Below are positions 32,966 to 44,267 of a DNA stretch of 64,000 nucleotides, one piece after another (the stretch's first letter is position 1; each line of letters begins with the position of its first letter). This stretch comes from Whitmania pigra. Taxonomy: Eukaryota; Annelida; Clitellata; Hirudinida; Haemopidae. The position numbers were made by a program, and so were the translations under genes. Below the pieces are notes generated by a model. The model was not told the origin of the DNA and did not search any database. It was given only the letters and a program-made list of their open reading frames with translations. The stretch lies in NCBI GenBank assembly GCA_021613335.1, contig JAJTWR010000272.1:946001-1010000 (forward strand), read 5' to 3'.

Positions 32966-35465
32966 ATGTATTTCGAGGGCGAAGAACAGATTGATAGTAA
33001 TAGGGATACCATGAGTTTAATAAGGATTTATAAGAGGCCCATGCAACGTAGAAGTACTTGGGCGATTGGTCTGATTTTGGGAAGTCTAGTGGCTTTTACA
33101 CTTCCCCTGCTCATCATCCTTCCCATTTCAGGTATGAAAAGTTTTATTTTTTTTTCTAGGATTGTAATTAGTTAGAAAATAAATAAACCAGTTGTAAAAA
33201 GAACTGAAGGCGAGAAACGTCACAAGAGAAGACACCAGTTCTACCTTTTCTACTTTAACAACAAATCCAACTCGTTAGAAATCGAAGGCTGTGTTGTTTC
33301 CGTGCTAAGTTTTCAATTTTTGATTAATGTAGTTTTTTTTAAATAATGATTTTTATTGAATTAATAAAATAATGAATGAATAATTATTCAATTTTAAAAT
33401 TAAATCATTAATAAGAATTTTTGCAGAGTCTCTTTCAACGGAAAGAAATCCCACTTTTACAACTGCTACCAACTAATTTTCAACATTTCATACTAACAGA
33501 TTTGCAGTTATACAATTCTTTTGATTTTGGTCACTAAAACTATAATTAGGTTGACTTGTGCCAAATCTAAGGATAATTAAAAGTTACCATTTTTCTATAA
33601 CATTATAATTTACAATTACATTTTATTAGCAACAGGATTGCAAACAACTTCAAACGAACTATCAACATTGGCCTCCTCAACAGAAACAACACAAACTCTT
33701 GAGATCACAACGACAAGTAATAACTACATAATAATACAATAATCATTATATAACTGAGTTAATAATGGCTTATTAAATATTTACATTTAAATTAACTACC
33801 AATTGCAATTGTGATATCAGTAGAATCGCTTAAACTATAATTAGGTTGACTTGTGCTAAATCCAAGGATAATCAAAAGTTACCATAAAGCATTTGTATTG
33901 TTTGCTGTAACATTGTAATTTACAATTATATTTTGTTAGCAACAGGATTACAAACAACTTCAAACGAACTATCAACATTGGCCTCCTCAACAGAAACAAC
34001 ACAAACTCTTGAGATCACAACGACAAGTAACGACAAACTACATGTTAACGTTACTGATAACAAATTATTAAACTTTAATGTCACTGTTATTAATAATTAA
34101 TTTGTTCAGATGGTTTAACATTCTCATTAAACATAGCGTGTCTCTTATTTCTATCATAGAATATGCGGCAAAAAAAAATGTTGTTTTGCAGTGGCTCAAT
34201 AATAACAATATTTAATTAATTGTGTTTTAATAGCTTGTTAAATAATAACAACTTTATATATACATGAGAATGGCTCATATTATAAATATTTTTATTTAAA
34301 TTAACTGGCAATTGCAATTGTGCCACCAATAGAACCCTGTTCAATGGCCGACATACTGCCAAATTCAACGGTGGGTTTTGTCCCTGATCAAAATCCCCAG
34401 ACGACATCCCCTCCTTACTACCTAACTGCAGGTGGCTCGGTTGTGATCACTTTTCCCAGTACTTACCTGGTAATGAACCTGTGGCTAAACATGACCAGTG
34501 TTGTAACTGTCACGTTGTTTATCGATGGCATCCAATACACGGAAAATGCTGCCCCCGACGGAGTTAAGGTAGGATGATGATGATGATGATGATGATGATA
34601 GTGATGATGATGGTAATGATAATAATAATAATAACAATAATAATAACAACAACAATAATAATAATAATATTATTGATAATAACAGTAATAATAATAATAA
34701 TACATTACTATTATTATTTAATACAATCATATTTTTGACCTATTTCAATTTTCAATATACTGAGAGTAGATTTAAATCAAGATTTAAATTTTTATTTTGT
34801 TTTTATTAAATTTTTTAAAATTGTTTGATTGTATTTAATTTAAAAGTGGTCATTAATGATGTGTATAAACGTTCTCGTGGAATTGTTCAAGTCTTTCAAA
34901 AGTCGTCTTCATATCTAAATAATAGCTAAATAGCTTGTAAGTAGATTATAGCCATATACCCGATATTGCTCGGTTCCATCTAATTTAGATATTTTAATGC
35001 AATTACAAAAATATATGTAGCGTAATTACATAAATGTATGTAGGATAATTACATAAATGCATGTAGCATAATTACATAAATGCATGTAGCATAATTACAT
35101 AAATGCATGTAGCATAATTACATAAATGCATGTAGCATAATTACATAAATGCATGTAGCATAATTACATAAATGCATGTAGCATAATTACATAAATGCAT
35201 GTAGCATAATTACATAAATGCATGTAGCATAATTACATAAATGCATGTAGCATAATTACATAAATGCATGTAGCATAATTACATAAATGCATGTAGCATA
35301 ATTACATAAATGTATGTATATAACGTGTAATGTAATGATTTCCAATAACTGCAGAAGGACTACCTTCCCAATCCAGCGGATCTGACGGAAATAACAATCA
35401 AAGTGGGAGGAAGCCCACTTGACACTCTTACTATTTGGGAATTAATTGTCAATGCTTGCATTTGA
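32966..35465 (+). CDS. predicted type II membrane protein with a duplicated Thr/Ser-rich exon
   Basis: Five exons, 32966-33131, 33630-33716, 33940-34026, 34333-34568 and 35355-35465, join to 228 residues. Residues 1-31 are charged and cytosolic in character (RIYKRPMQRRS). Residues 32-55 are one hydrophobic span (WAIGLILGSLVAFTLPLL, then IILPIS). Basic residues before the span and no signal peptide predict an N-in, C-out topology. Exons 2 and 3, 87 bases each, are near-identical and encode a Thr/Ser-rich stalk (GLQTTSNELSTLASSTETTQ, then TLEITTT). The C-terminal part, about 115 residues, contains TAGGSVVITFPSTYLVMNLW and sequons NST and NMT. It looks beta-rich and extracellular. I do not recognise the family. 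Exon 4 is followed by a large repeat-filled intron. Confidence 0.65.
33535..34030 (+). repeat. tandem exon-plus-intron duplication, period about 310 bases
   Basis: 33540-33719 and 33834-34029 share the intron start AACTATAATTAGGTTGACTT, the acceptor region and the 87-base exon. A trace of the exon 4 acceptor region (CAATTGCAATTGTG) is also present at 33800-33813 and 34309-34322, so the unit probably extended further. Confidence 0.88.
34573..34705. repeat. (GAT)n followed by (AAT)n
   Basis: GATGATG runs from just after the exon 4 donor, then changes to AAT/AAC triplets. Confidence 0.9.
35014..35325. repeat. 23-base minisatellite in intron 4
   Basis: About 13 head-to-tail copies of GTAGCATAATTACATAAATG plus CAT. 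Inner copies are identical; first and last carry ATGTAT or GGATAA changes. No spacers separate the units, so it is not a CRISPR array. It ends 29 bases before the exon 5 acceptor. Confidence 0.95.
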
Positions 35466-37088
35466 TTGACGATAAGAAGAATACCATTTATAAATAGTTA
35501 AATATTTAAATGGTTGAAACATTTGTTCTGATTTTGAATTTGGTTTTAATAACATTTAATGGCATATTTTAATCTCGTTTAAGAATTTTCTTTAATACCG
35601 GAATTTTATTTTATTCTAAGTCTACTTTGTAATTGTAAGTGACAAAATAAAATTATTTTATATCTGCGTGGATTCTTTTTTATACGATCAATTTTTTACG
35701 ATCTTTTTCATTTGATTCCGAGGCCGCAAATTCGAAAAATAATATTTGCATTTCAATAATATTATTAGTTACTTCAATATTCTCTTAATATATTTGAAAT
35801 AACCAATTAAGCTGATAGTGGGAGTTAGTGTAGCTTATAGCTATTTCACTAGCTAGTTATCAATTTCTAGAGCTGCTAAATTCTCCAACGGATATTGAAG
35901 TAAAACTATTTTTGTGAAGTATGGCTATTTAACAATTCCATAACCGGGGACAACATTGAAATCACTGATTCGCCGGGTTCTTAGAATAATAGAGCGACAG
36001 AAGTCTTTACACGAATTCAGACAGTGCTTAAAAGTAAACATCAGATGTCACTTAACGTAACGTAAAACAAAATGTTATTGCTAACAAATCAGTACCTGTT
36101 GTAACAACGAAAGTGCTATCTTTAATCAATGCACAGGTTACAGATTAGCCACATATTCATGTTGACTTTAACGTTAACCATGTCCCAGAGCATCATAAAA
36201 TCAACTCTAATATGCCATGCAAAAGGGATCAGTTAGTACTAAAAACTCATTACTTTCCTGCTACTTTCATTTCATTACCAAACAACAGTGGAATTAAAAT
36301 ATAATTTTTTTTTAATAAAGGTCAATGCAGGTCCAATTTTAATGGAAAAGTCATTTGGAAATCAAGAGCTCTTTAGCTTGTCCTTACTGTTTGGATTTGT
36401 CAAAAAACCACAAAATCATTTCAAAAGGTATTAATAAATTAAAATATGTTTTTCTATGTCATTATCATTTGAAAATCACTGCAGCTCCATACTTTATTGT
36501 ACATACGATCCTAACATCGTGGCAAATGAATGTCATAAGACTAGTGACGACAACGATGTATTCCTAATTTCTAACTGCTTTCAAGTAGCCCAGATAACTA
36601 AAGCCTTATTGCGCAACAATGCCTTACTATCAAGTTGTCAGCTCCTGGCAAGATATTATTTGCTTTGGACTCAGCCACTCAATGTTCGAGCAGTTGTTGC
36701 TTTAAAAGATTATTTTGATTTCAAATCATTCCAAAAAGGATTTCCCCCATCACTATAAGTTAATCAATCCATTTGATAGGTTACCAATGATTACTAAATC
36801 AATGAAAAACAATTAGCAGTTATATATAAGCAAATGGAATTTAATATAAGTACTGTCAATTACCAGTCCTACTTAAACTGGTCTATATTCCACTGACTTT
36901 ACTAACTTATTCTCATAAATATACACCTTGTAATAATGGCTGACATGTTTGAGCTAGAAATTGCAAGTATCCTCAAGAAATAAAACAATGCATATAAAAG
37001 AGTCAATCCACTAAGAACAACATTAGTTGAAAAAAAATTATTATATCAAATCAAAAAAACATTTGTAGAAATTGTAAATGCACAATCA
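35466..37088. other. intergenic between convergent genes
   Basis: About 1.6 kb. Open frames at 36355-36567 and 36456-36758 exist but show no family match or splice pattern. It holds the 3' UTRs of the membrane-protein gene and CDK9. Confidence 0.4.
35646..35651 (+). promoter_or_regulatory. polyadenylation signal of the membrane-protein gene
   Basis: AATAAA lies about 180 bases after the stop codon. Confidence 0.4.
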
Positions 37089-38560
37089 TCAAAACACCCT
37101 CTCATAGTTCTGCCCCGTGTAACCGTTTACCTGATGCCGTACGAACTGCTGCTGGTTTCCGGGCGGTTGGGCAGCACTACGCCTGGTGTTCAGTTCGTAC
37201 ATGGAATTTTTGAGAGTCGATATGATTCTGAGGTCGGACGGCAAAGGTTCTTTCCAGAAAAAGTCGTGGTTCAGAGCCGTGTCCGAGTCGATGCGTTTCT
37301 TAGGGTCCAGAACGAGCAGTTTGTCGATGAGGTCGAGAGCTAGGTGGTCGAGAACGTACGAACTCAGTCTCTCCTTGACTTTCCTCTCTTCTCGTTTCTC
37401 CGGGTTTTGGATGCTGTTGTACAATTCCAAATTCTCGACTCCCGGCCAAACTTGGGGAGTTATGGTACCACAGAGGCAACTGATGAGCTTCAGCTGGTTA
37501 AGATCGCTGACTCCCTGCAATATGGGATATCTGGTCCACAGCTCTGCCATGATGCACCCGACGCCCCACATGTCTATCGCGGGGCCGTAGTCGCGCACCC
37601 CCAGCAGGAGTTCGGGAGGCCGGTACCAAAGGGTGACGACCTTGTTCGTGTATCTGTTTCGGGATTGCTTGTCGACGTTGTAAGTCCTGGCCAGTCCGAA
37701 ATCGGCGAGTTTCAGGACTCCGTTCTTTGTCATGAGGATGTTCGAGGCTTTGAGGTCTCTGTGAAGGATTTTGTTGTAGTGGATGTAAAATAGTCCATCG
37801 AGCAGTTGCTGCATGATTCTTTTGATGTCGCTCAGAGAGAACTTGAGCTGACTGTTGCTCAGGAGACCGGACAAGTCGTGATCGCAGAATTCAAAGACGA
37901 GATAGAAAGTACTCCTGTACTTGTTAGCCTCGTTGGCTTTTGATCTGCAAACTTCTATCAACTGGACTATGTTTTCGTGCTTCAGTCGTTTCAAGATTCT
38001 GATCTCTCTCAGAGTTGTGATAGGAAACTAAAACAAAGGAACGAACAGGTCAACTTTGCTTATTCCACAATGAACGTGATTCCATAAACAAGCATAGTTC
38101 AGATCAAAAATATAGATGTAATATTTCACAGTAGTGCGATACAAGATAAAATGTTTCGAAATGAGTTTGAAGAGAAAAATCAATTGTTTCAATACTCACC
38201 CCCTCTTTCTCCTTATCCATGATGACTTTCTTCAGTGCAACATTAGCTTTTGTGGCTTTGTGCTTTCCTTTGAAAACCTCACTAAAAGTGGCAAGAACCA
38301 TGTTAACGCTTGGCAAATTCTTTAAATTAACTTGGACATATGCATCCTCACCCAAAAGTTCCCTGCCCTATTTTCGTTACTTTGTCATAATTTTCTGCGA
38401 CGTCACGGCATAAAGGAAACTCCAGATTTTCATATTTTTTGCTCCTGGAAATTCTAATAGCTCCAGCAGTCCTTTCTTCATATTTAGTTCCTAAGTTTGA
38501 AAATTCTGGATTGTTCACTAGATTCGGGTTCCCATTGGTTGGCATTGGTCCATTTGGCAT
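37089..38560 (-). CDS. CDK9: cyclin-dependent kinase 9 (P-TEFb catalytic subunit)
   Basis: With cyclin T, CDK9 phosphorylates the Pol II CTD, SPT5 and NELF to release paused polymerase in the nucleus. Three minus-strand exons, 38560-38352, 38281-38200 and 38027-37089, give 409 residues (human 372). The extra length is a roughly 50-residue N-terminal extension, MPNGPMPTNGNPNLVNNPEF onward. The kinase core is intact: glycine loop KIGQGTFGEVFKGKH, VALKK with the catalytic Lys, PITTLRE (the PITALRE helix that gave the kinase its old name), HRDLKASNIL, DFGLA, and a T-loop RYTNKVVTLWYRPPE with the activating Thr. The C-terminal tail ends in ERVF as in human CDK9. Exon 3 carries three quarters of the protein. 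The gene is divergent from SNRNP70. Confidence 0.96.
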
Positions 38561-39159
38561 TTCAAGTCTGAGCTATTTCGGTTAAATGATCTATTTTTAT
38601 ACTAATTGGATGAGAAAATTTATTATTTTGTATTCGACTATCTGATCTGAGCAATTTACTAGTATTAAGGATCCAAAATAAATTTTCGCGATTCTGTCGT
38701 AGAAAAACGCAGTAAACTAACGCAGAAACGACTTAATTGACTCCTTTTCTTGAATAACGCTCAATGTTTACAATAGAAATATTATTCAGAGGTGACCTGT
38801 CATAAATTCGTAATTTAATTTTCGCGTCAATAAATTTTGATTTTGCAACCAGTTACGTTTGGAAACACATATCGTCGATGCTTGTTTAAAGTTTTAAATT
38901 TTTATTTTATTGTTAATATTAGTTTATACCGCATTTTTAAAATATTTGCTCAAATTATTGATTAAATTTTCAAAATTTATAACCATATCAATAAAATAAT
39001 TTTAAAGAGCTAACGTGATTAATTTTAGTTTTTAATATAAAGAGTCTTTCTTTTGCTGATAAAAACAACGAAGCAGGCTGTATAGCAATCAATAATACAA
39101 CAGCAATAAAATTTCAAGAACTACAATAAAGTATCACTGTTCAGCATTTTCTTACAAAA
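38561..39159. other. shared upstream region of CDK9 and SNRNP70
   Basis: This is the 599 bases between divergent start codons. AT-rich, with no motif clear enough to name. Confidence 0.4.
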
Positions 39160-40320
39160 ATGCCAGCGTTTCTGCCTGGTAGCTTATTAGCTTTGTTCAC
39201 ACCAAGGGATCCTCTGCCTTTTTTGCCTCCAGCTGCTCCACTCGTTACAGAAAAGGAATGCAGCTATTCAGGGATTTCTGGATTTTTATCTAGCTTCGAA
39301 AATCCTAACGAAACTCCGGCGCCAATAAGGAGCTTGACGAAAGCAGAAGAAAAAGAAGAAAAATTGAAATTACAATCTGAGGCTCATGCTCTAAAGTTAG
39401 AGCAAGATCTTGCAAAATGGGATCCAAAGAGCGATGAAAACATCGCAGGCGATCCATTCAGGACTCTCTTCGTATCGAGAATTAACTTTGAAACCACAGA
39501 ATCGAAACTGAAGAAAGAATTGAGCCAGTTCGGCGAAATTAAGAACATCACCATGGTCAAACATAAGACCACCGGCAAACCGAAAGGCTACGCATTCGTC
39601 ACCTTCAAGCACGAGAGGGACATGCTTACTGCCTACAGAAGAGCCGATGGCATGAAGATCGACGATAAGAGAATCCTCGTCGACGTTCAACGAGGTCTGA
39701 CAGTCAAGGACTGGAGACCGAGGAGATTGGGCGGAGGACTCGGAGAGACGAGGAAAGGCGGACAAGACGTCAACTCGAAGCTGTCCGAAAGAGAGCGCGT
39801 CAATGGAGCCTTTCCAAATTCGCACAGGGACAGCAGAGATCGAGATCGCGACAGAAGGAGCAGAGATCAAGGACGTCGCAGTAGAAGCCGTGACCGTGGA
39901 AAGAGAGAAAGATTTCCTGAAAGCAGAGATCAAGGACGACGTAGTGGAAAGAGAGAAAGATCTCCTGAAAGATACGATAGGAGAGGCAGAAGAGAATCAG
40001 GAGGCATGGACAACGACAGGAGACGAGGCGAAAGAAGTCGTTCACGTGATCGCGATCGTGATCGCGGTAGACGCGATGACAGATCGCGCGACAGGAAAAG
40101 ACAGAAAAGATCGCGGTCGAGGGGAAGGGATAGGGTCATAAAGGAAGAGGGTACGAGCGAGGGTTATGGTATTTTGCCTGCACCCAGGTTTGGGAAGCAG
40201 GAAAATGTCGCTGACAGGGATAGAGTCAAAAAGGAAAATGGTACGAGCGAGGGTCATGGTATCTTGCCTGCACCCAAGTTCGTGAAGCAGGAAAAATTAG
40301 ATGACGACTATATAGAGTAA
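39160..40320 (+). CDS. SNRNP70: U1 small nuclear ribonucleoprotein 70 kDa
   Basis: U1-70K binds stem-loop I of U1 snRNA in the U1 snRNP, which defines 5' splice sites. It is a single uninterrupted frame of 386 residues (human 437). The N-terminal arm has SLLALFTPRDPLPFLPP, as in the family. The RRM spans about residues 98-180, with RNP2 LFVSRINF and RNP1 KGYAFVTF, followed by the conserved WRPRRLGGGLG. The tail is RD/RE/RS-rich (residues about 225-330). It ends in two repeats of a 26-28 residue unit containing GTSEGYGILPAPRFGKQE and GTSEGHGILPAPKFVKQE, each preceded by DRV(I/K)KE. Absence of introns in a window of intron-rich genes is notable but not a sign of decay, since the frame and RRM are intact. 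Confidence 0.95.
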   Translation: MPAFLPGSLLALFTPRDPLPFLPPAAPLVTEKECSYSGISGFLSSFENPNETPAPIRSLTKAEEKEEKLKLQSEAHALKLEQDLAKWDPKSDENIAGDPFRTLFVSRINFETTESKLKKELSQFGEIKNITMVKHKTTGKPKGYAFVTFKHERDMLTAYRRADGMKIDDKRILVDVQRGLTVKDWRPRRLGGGLGETRKGGQDVNSKLSERERVNGAFPNSHRDSRDRDRDRRSRDQGRRSRSRDRGKRERFPESRDQGRRSGKRERSPERYDRRGRRESGGMDNDRRRGERSRSRDRDRDRGRRDDRSRDRKRQKRSRSRGRDRVIKEEGTSEGYGILPAPRFGKQENVADRDRVKKENGTSEGHGILPAPKFVKQEKLDDDYIE

Positions 40321-40990
40321 ACGTGTATGTCCTAAAACAGAATTGGATGATTCGTAATGAAGATATAATTATAAATTTATGCTTTTTATTTAAATAAAAA
40401 TCCCTTCATTTGTAAAAAAAAACTTAATGACTTTGATAAGTGACATTTTGTTGATCCTTCTTGTGTCTGTGGTCTGTTTCCAATGTGGATCTGTCTGTTG
40501 TCTCATTCTGAGTGGAATGTCAGCTTTAATGTCGATAATATTGTTAGGGCGCCAAAAATGCAATTAAAAAATTATTTAAAGTCGAGGCTAATTCGATGAT
40601 ATTTGAGCAAAGCATAATTATTGCCAATGATTTGCCCCCGTTTGAAGCAAGCCATGTTTCGCCACAATTTTAAAGTGAAACAAAGCGAGTAAATTCCACA
40701 ATTTCTTTATTTGTTTTCCAATTCTTCTCCAATCATCCGAGTTGAAATGGGAAGTCAATCCTAATGCAATCTAGTGCAATCCTGTTTGCCTAGAACTACA
40801 TAACTGCAGCGATATTTCATTTATTAACGGCTTCCAATGATTTTGTGTGCAGGTAATAAAACATTTTATTGTTAACGATTTATAAATGGATACAATTCTT
40901 TTACTTACAATGGCTACCTTTACAGAACACCTCGAGAAGCCACGTTGACTATTGCTTATTTAATTGGTATCAATTGGTCATTATTTAATA
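40321..40990. other. intergenic between SNRNP70 and the WIPI gene
   Basis: Contains the SNRNP70 3' end; nothing else recognised. Confidence 0.4.
40393..40398 (+). promoter_or_regulatory. polyadenylation signal of SNRNP70
   Basis: AATAAA lies 72 bases after the stop codon. Confidence 0.5.
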
Positions 40991-42524
40991 ATGAGTATCT
41001 ACGTTAAGGACACTGATTTGCTGTTTTTGAAATTCAGCCGAGATGGAACGTAAGTGAAGAACAGAAGCTATTTAAAGCAGTTATTTGTTTAATATGTTTT
41101 ACAAGGAATGCTTATTTAATTAGCTTTCAACAAATTTCTTTCGATGCTTTTTTCTTGAAGTCTTGAATACTCGTGCAATAGTGGCGTTAATACTTGGTTA
41201 GCAAGTATTTTGGCTACGTTGCATGCCTATTGTTTTGCTTTCATATCGATAGAATTCTAAGATTTAAATTGAACTTTTTAACAGAAAACTTTTGATCGGA
41301 AAGAAGAGTGGCTTGAAAATTTTCGACGTCGAAAATGTAAAACTTCTTCACGAATATTGTAGGTTTTGTTTATCATAAAATTGTAAGTCAACATTTGTTT
41401 CATTTTTAATCTCTAATGTTTTTTGTTTTTTTTTTTAACAACCAACTCTTCAGCTCTCAACGACGTCTACTTGCTTGAAATGCTCGGCTCGACTGATGTC
41501 GTGGCAGCGGTTTGTCTCAAGAAACCTATGGAACTGAAGGTGATCGACCTGATAAACAGCAATGAAGCGTGCACTCTTTGCTTCACGAGTTGCATTCTTC
41601 GAATGACTTCGAATAGCGAGGTTAGTTGCATTGCACAAATGTATTTCACGTCTTTCTTGGAGTTTTTCATTTTCGAGATGCAAATATTCTTCTCCATCAT
41701 TTGTACAGACGCTGGTCCTCTGCCTGGAAGACAGAATCGAAATACTCAAGTTGAAAGGATTGAAAACCCTGCAAACCTTGACCAACTTGCCGACCAATTA
41801 CAAGGGACTGTGTGCCCTTTCTACAGTCGTCGTGGAGTCGTCTTGCTTCATGGCCTACCCTCTCAGCGACCTGGATGGAATAATGCAGATCTACAATGTC
41901 GTGAAACAGGTTTCGTTGTGATTTCAGTTTATATTCGACAAATATATTGCCTTTTAAGAAGCTTGCACAGTCACAAATGAAGATATGCCGTTTAATTTGG
42001 TTTAAGAGAATATTTTGTCTATCTTTATGTATCTATACATACTTAAACCAAATTAAGAGTTAAGTGAAAAATTGTAGCTATAAAAAAAAATAATAATAAT
42101 ACGCAAAGAAACTTGATATTTAGACTTTAGCTTTCCATGAATTTTTGTTAAATAAAATTTATTTAAGATTAATTTTTCGAAATTCTCCATTCCAGAGCAA
42201 AAGCACGCTAATACGCGCCCACAAAAGCCCACTGTCGGTCATGGCCTTTCACCCGAATAGGTCAATAATTGCCACTTCGTCCACCAAAGTACGTACTCAA
42301 ATGTTTGCTCGACTAACATTTCTACAATTGTTCTATCATTATTCGTTGTTATTAAATTATAATTTATTATTATTATTAAATCTGCAAACAAGATTATTTT
42401 TACTTTCATACAGCGAACTTATGTATTGCTTACTATTCGTGCGCTATCTTTTTCTGACAGTTATTATTAATACTAAATATAGTTAATGAATAATAATAAT
42501 ATAATAATAATAATAATAATAATA

Positions 42525-42605
<81 letters not shown>

Positions 42606-43896
42606 ATTAATAATTACATTGATGATATTATAATACCAGGGCACCATCATTCGACTGACTGCGGTTCCGAGTGGAGAAAGGCTGTGCGAATTGAGAAGAG
42701 GTTTCCAGACGTAAGAGTTGAAATAATTTACTTTTGCAATTTTTTACTGTTTTTTTTTTTTACATATTTCCATCAAAACAATTAAATGAAATTAGTCATG
42801 ATTTAATTTCTAAACGAGGGTTGTTTACAAACAAACCCATGCATGTGCTTTCTGAGATCTTTTTTTTTATTAACTTTTACAAATGGCGTCAGTTATGGCA
42901 CTCCCAAGGGATGAGAAATGAATTTAAAATGAATTTAGTTAATCACATTTTTATGCTTATTTAAATAGTTACTATTATAAACAATTATTTTAAAATTAAT
43001 TCTAATCTTAAACAGGAGTGCACTCATGTATTCTTTGGCCTTCAGTAGCGATGGCAACATGCTATGTTCTTCCTCTCAAACTGGCACTGTCCATGTTTTC
43101 AAGATAGAATCTTCAAAGTAGTTCACCAACTTATTTACTTTTAATTTATTTAGATATTCACTTTCAAATGATAACAATAATTAGATGTTCATTTTTAAAC
43201 GCTAATAATATTTTTTCGACTTTAATACGAATGTAATTCAAGTTGATTTTAAGAATTGAAAAATTAATTGTCCAAATTAATTCCAAATTAAATCCGGTTT
43301 AATCCGTCTGTTAGTCAGGAATGGATTCAGTTTGTCACGAAGTCGTCCGGAGATTCCAATGTTCACAGTCATTCCAGTTCGTCCTTCTCATCCAGGTTTT
43401 GTTTATTTAGTTATTTAATTTATATACTTTTTAACTCATTATAACTAGTTATCACAATAAAATACTAAAATATTATGTTAAAATACTAAGGATGAATAAT
43501 TACGATTAACCTAACACATCTACATGAACTGTATTGTATTAATTTTAAACCTTATCTTGTAAAACCCTTGCAAAAATATTAACCATTTTTAAACTAAAAA
43601 TATGGTAACTAAAAATGATATCTCATTCTTCATTCCTTCAGCCTTTCAAGATATTCCACAACAAAGCAGAAATCGTGGACTTCTTACCTGACCGAATGGC
43701 TGCCTTCAAATCTCTCCACGGTGCCAAGCCTCATATCGGATACTTACCTGGGTTACAGGTCGTTCATTAGGGCACGGTTGAGTTCACCTGATAAGAACTT
43801 CAGTCACTTCGCCATGTAAGTTATTATTATGATGATGATGATGATGATGATGATGATAATAATAATAATAATATTAATAATAATAATAATATAATA

Positions 43897-43934
<38 letters not shown>

Positions 43935-44155
43935 GTAATAATAATAACAATAATAATAACATTAACAGTGTTGATAAATGATTTAATATTTTGTTTAAAA
44001 AATGAATACTAATAACAACTAATTCCAGGGTAAAAAATAGTCCAAGAGTGGTGGTGGCCTCAGAAGATGGCGGTTTGTACTTTTTCAGCTTCGAGGAAAA
44101 CAAAGATGGCGACTGCACGCTGTCCTCTGATCCTCTCATTATCGATCTCATTTGA
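40991..44155 (+). CDS. WIPI2: WIPI1/2-type PROPPIN (ATG18 homologue)
   Basis: PROPPINs are seven-bladed beta-propellers that bind PI3P and PI(3,5)P2. WIPI2 recruits ATG16L1 to the growing autophagosome. Ten exons, 40991-41049, 41285-41358, 41454-41620, 41709-41909, 42196-42288, 42640-42710, 43016-43117, 43315-43395, 43642-43815 and 44029-44155, give 382 residues. FLKFSRDGTKLLIGKKSG opens blade 1. LVLCLEDRIEILKLKGLK, GLCALS and SPLSVMAFHPNRSIIATSS follow. The phosphoinositide motif is LRRG in CELRRGFQT, where WIPI1/2 usually have FRRG. LAFSSDGNMLCSSSQTGTVH and VFKIE follow. After it comes a serine-rich loop (HSHSSSSFSSSLSRYS), placed where PROPPINs have the variable 6CD loop. The end PRVVVASEDGGLYFFSFEEN matches the WIPI1/2 C-terminus rather than WDR45. 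The acceptor at 43314 (TAG) rather than 43318 keeps the frame. Confidence 0.88.
42488..42604. repeat. (AAT)n microsatellite in WIPI intron 5
   Basis: About 117 bases of AAT with one-base phase slips, ending 35 bases before the exon 6 acceptor. Confidence 0.95.
43828..43937. repeat. (GAT)n/(AAT)n in WIPI intron 9
   Basis: Begins about 12 bases after the exon 9 donor with GAT triplets and continues as AAT. Confidence 0.93.
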
Positions 44156-44261
44156 TTGGAAATCAGATTGAAGAAAACAAAATGGCCTCAAAAATGGAAA
44201 GGATTAAATTTTCACAGGAAATTGTTTGAAAAGAAATTAATTTTATTCTCTTCGATTCGTT

Positions 44262-44267
44262 AATAAA
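44262..44267 (+). promoter_or_regulatory. polyadenylation signal of the WIPI gene
   Basis: AATAAA lies about 107 bases after the stop codon. Confidence 0.45.

Noticed and set aside
35014..35325. Regular 23-base repeats resembling a CRISPR array
   Set aside because: The units are directly adjacent with no unique spacers, in an animal intron. This is a minisatellite.
36355..36758. Overlapping open frames of 70 and 100 codons upstream of the CDK9 3' end
   Set aside because: The frames have no recognisable motif, no paralogue in the window and no splice-site pattern consistent with a gene.
37134..37793. Plus-strand open frames opposite CDK9 exon 3
   Set aside because: They are antisense shadows of a highly conserved kinase exon and have no family likeness. 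Similar shadows lie opposite SNRNP70, the P450 and COX10.
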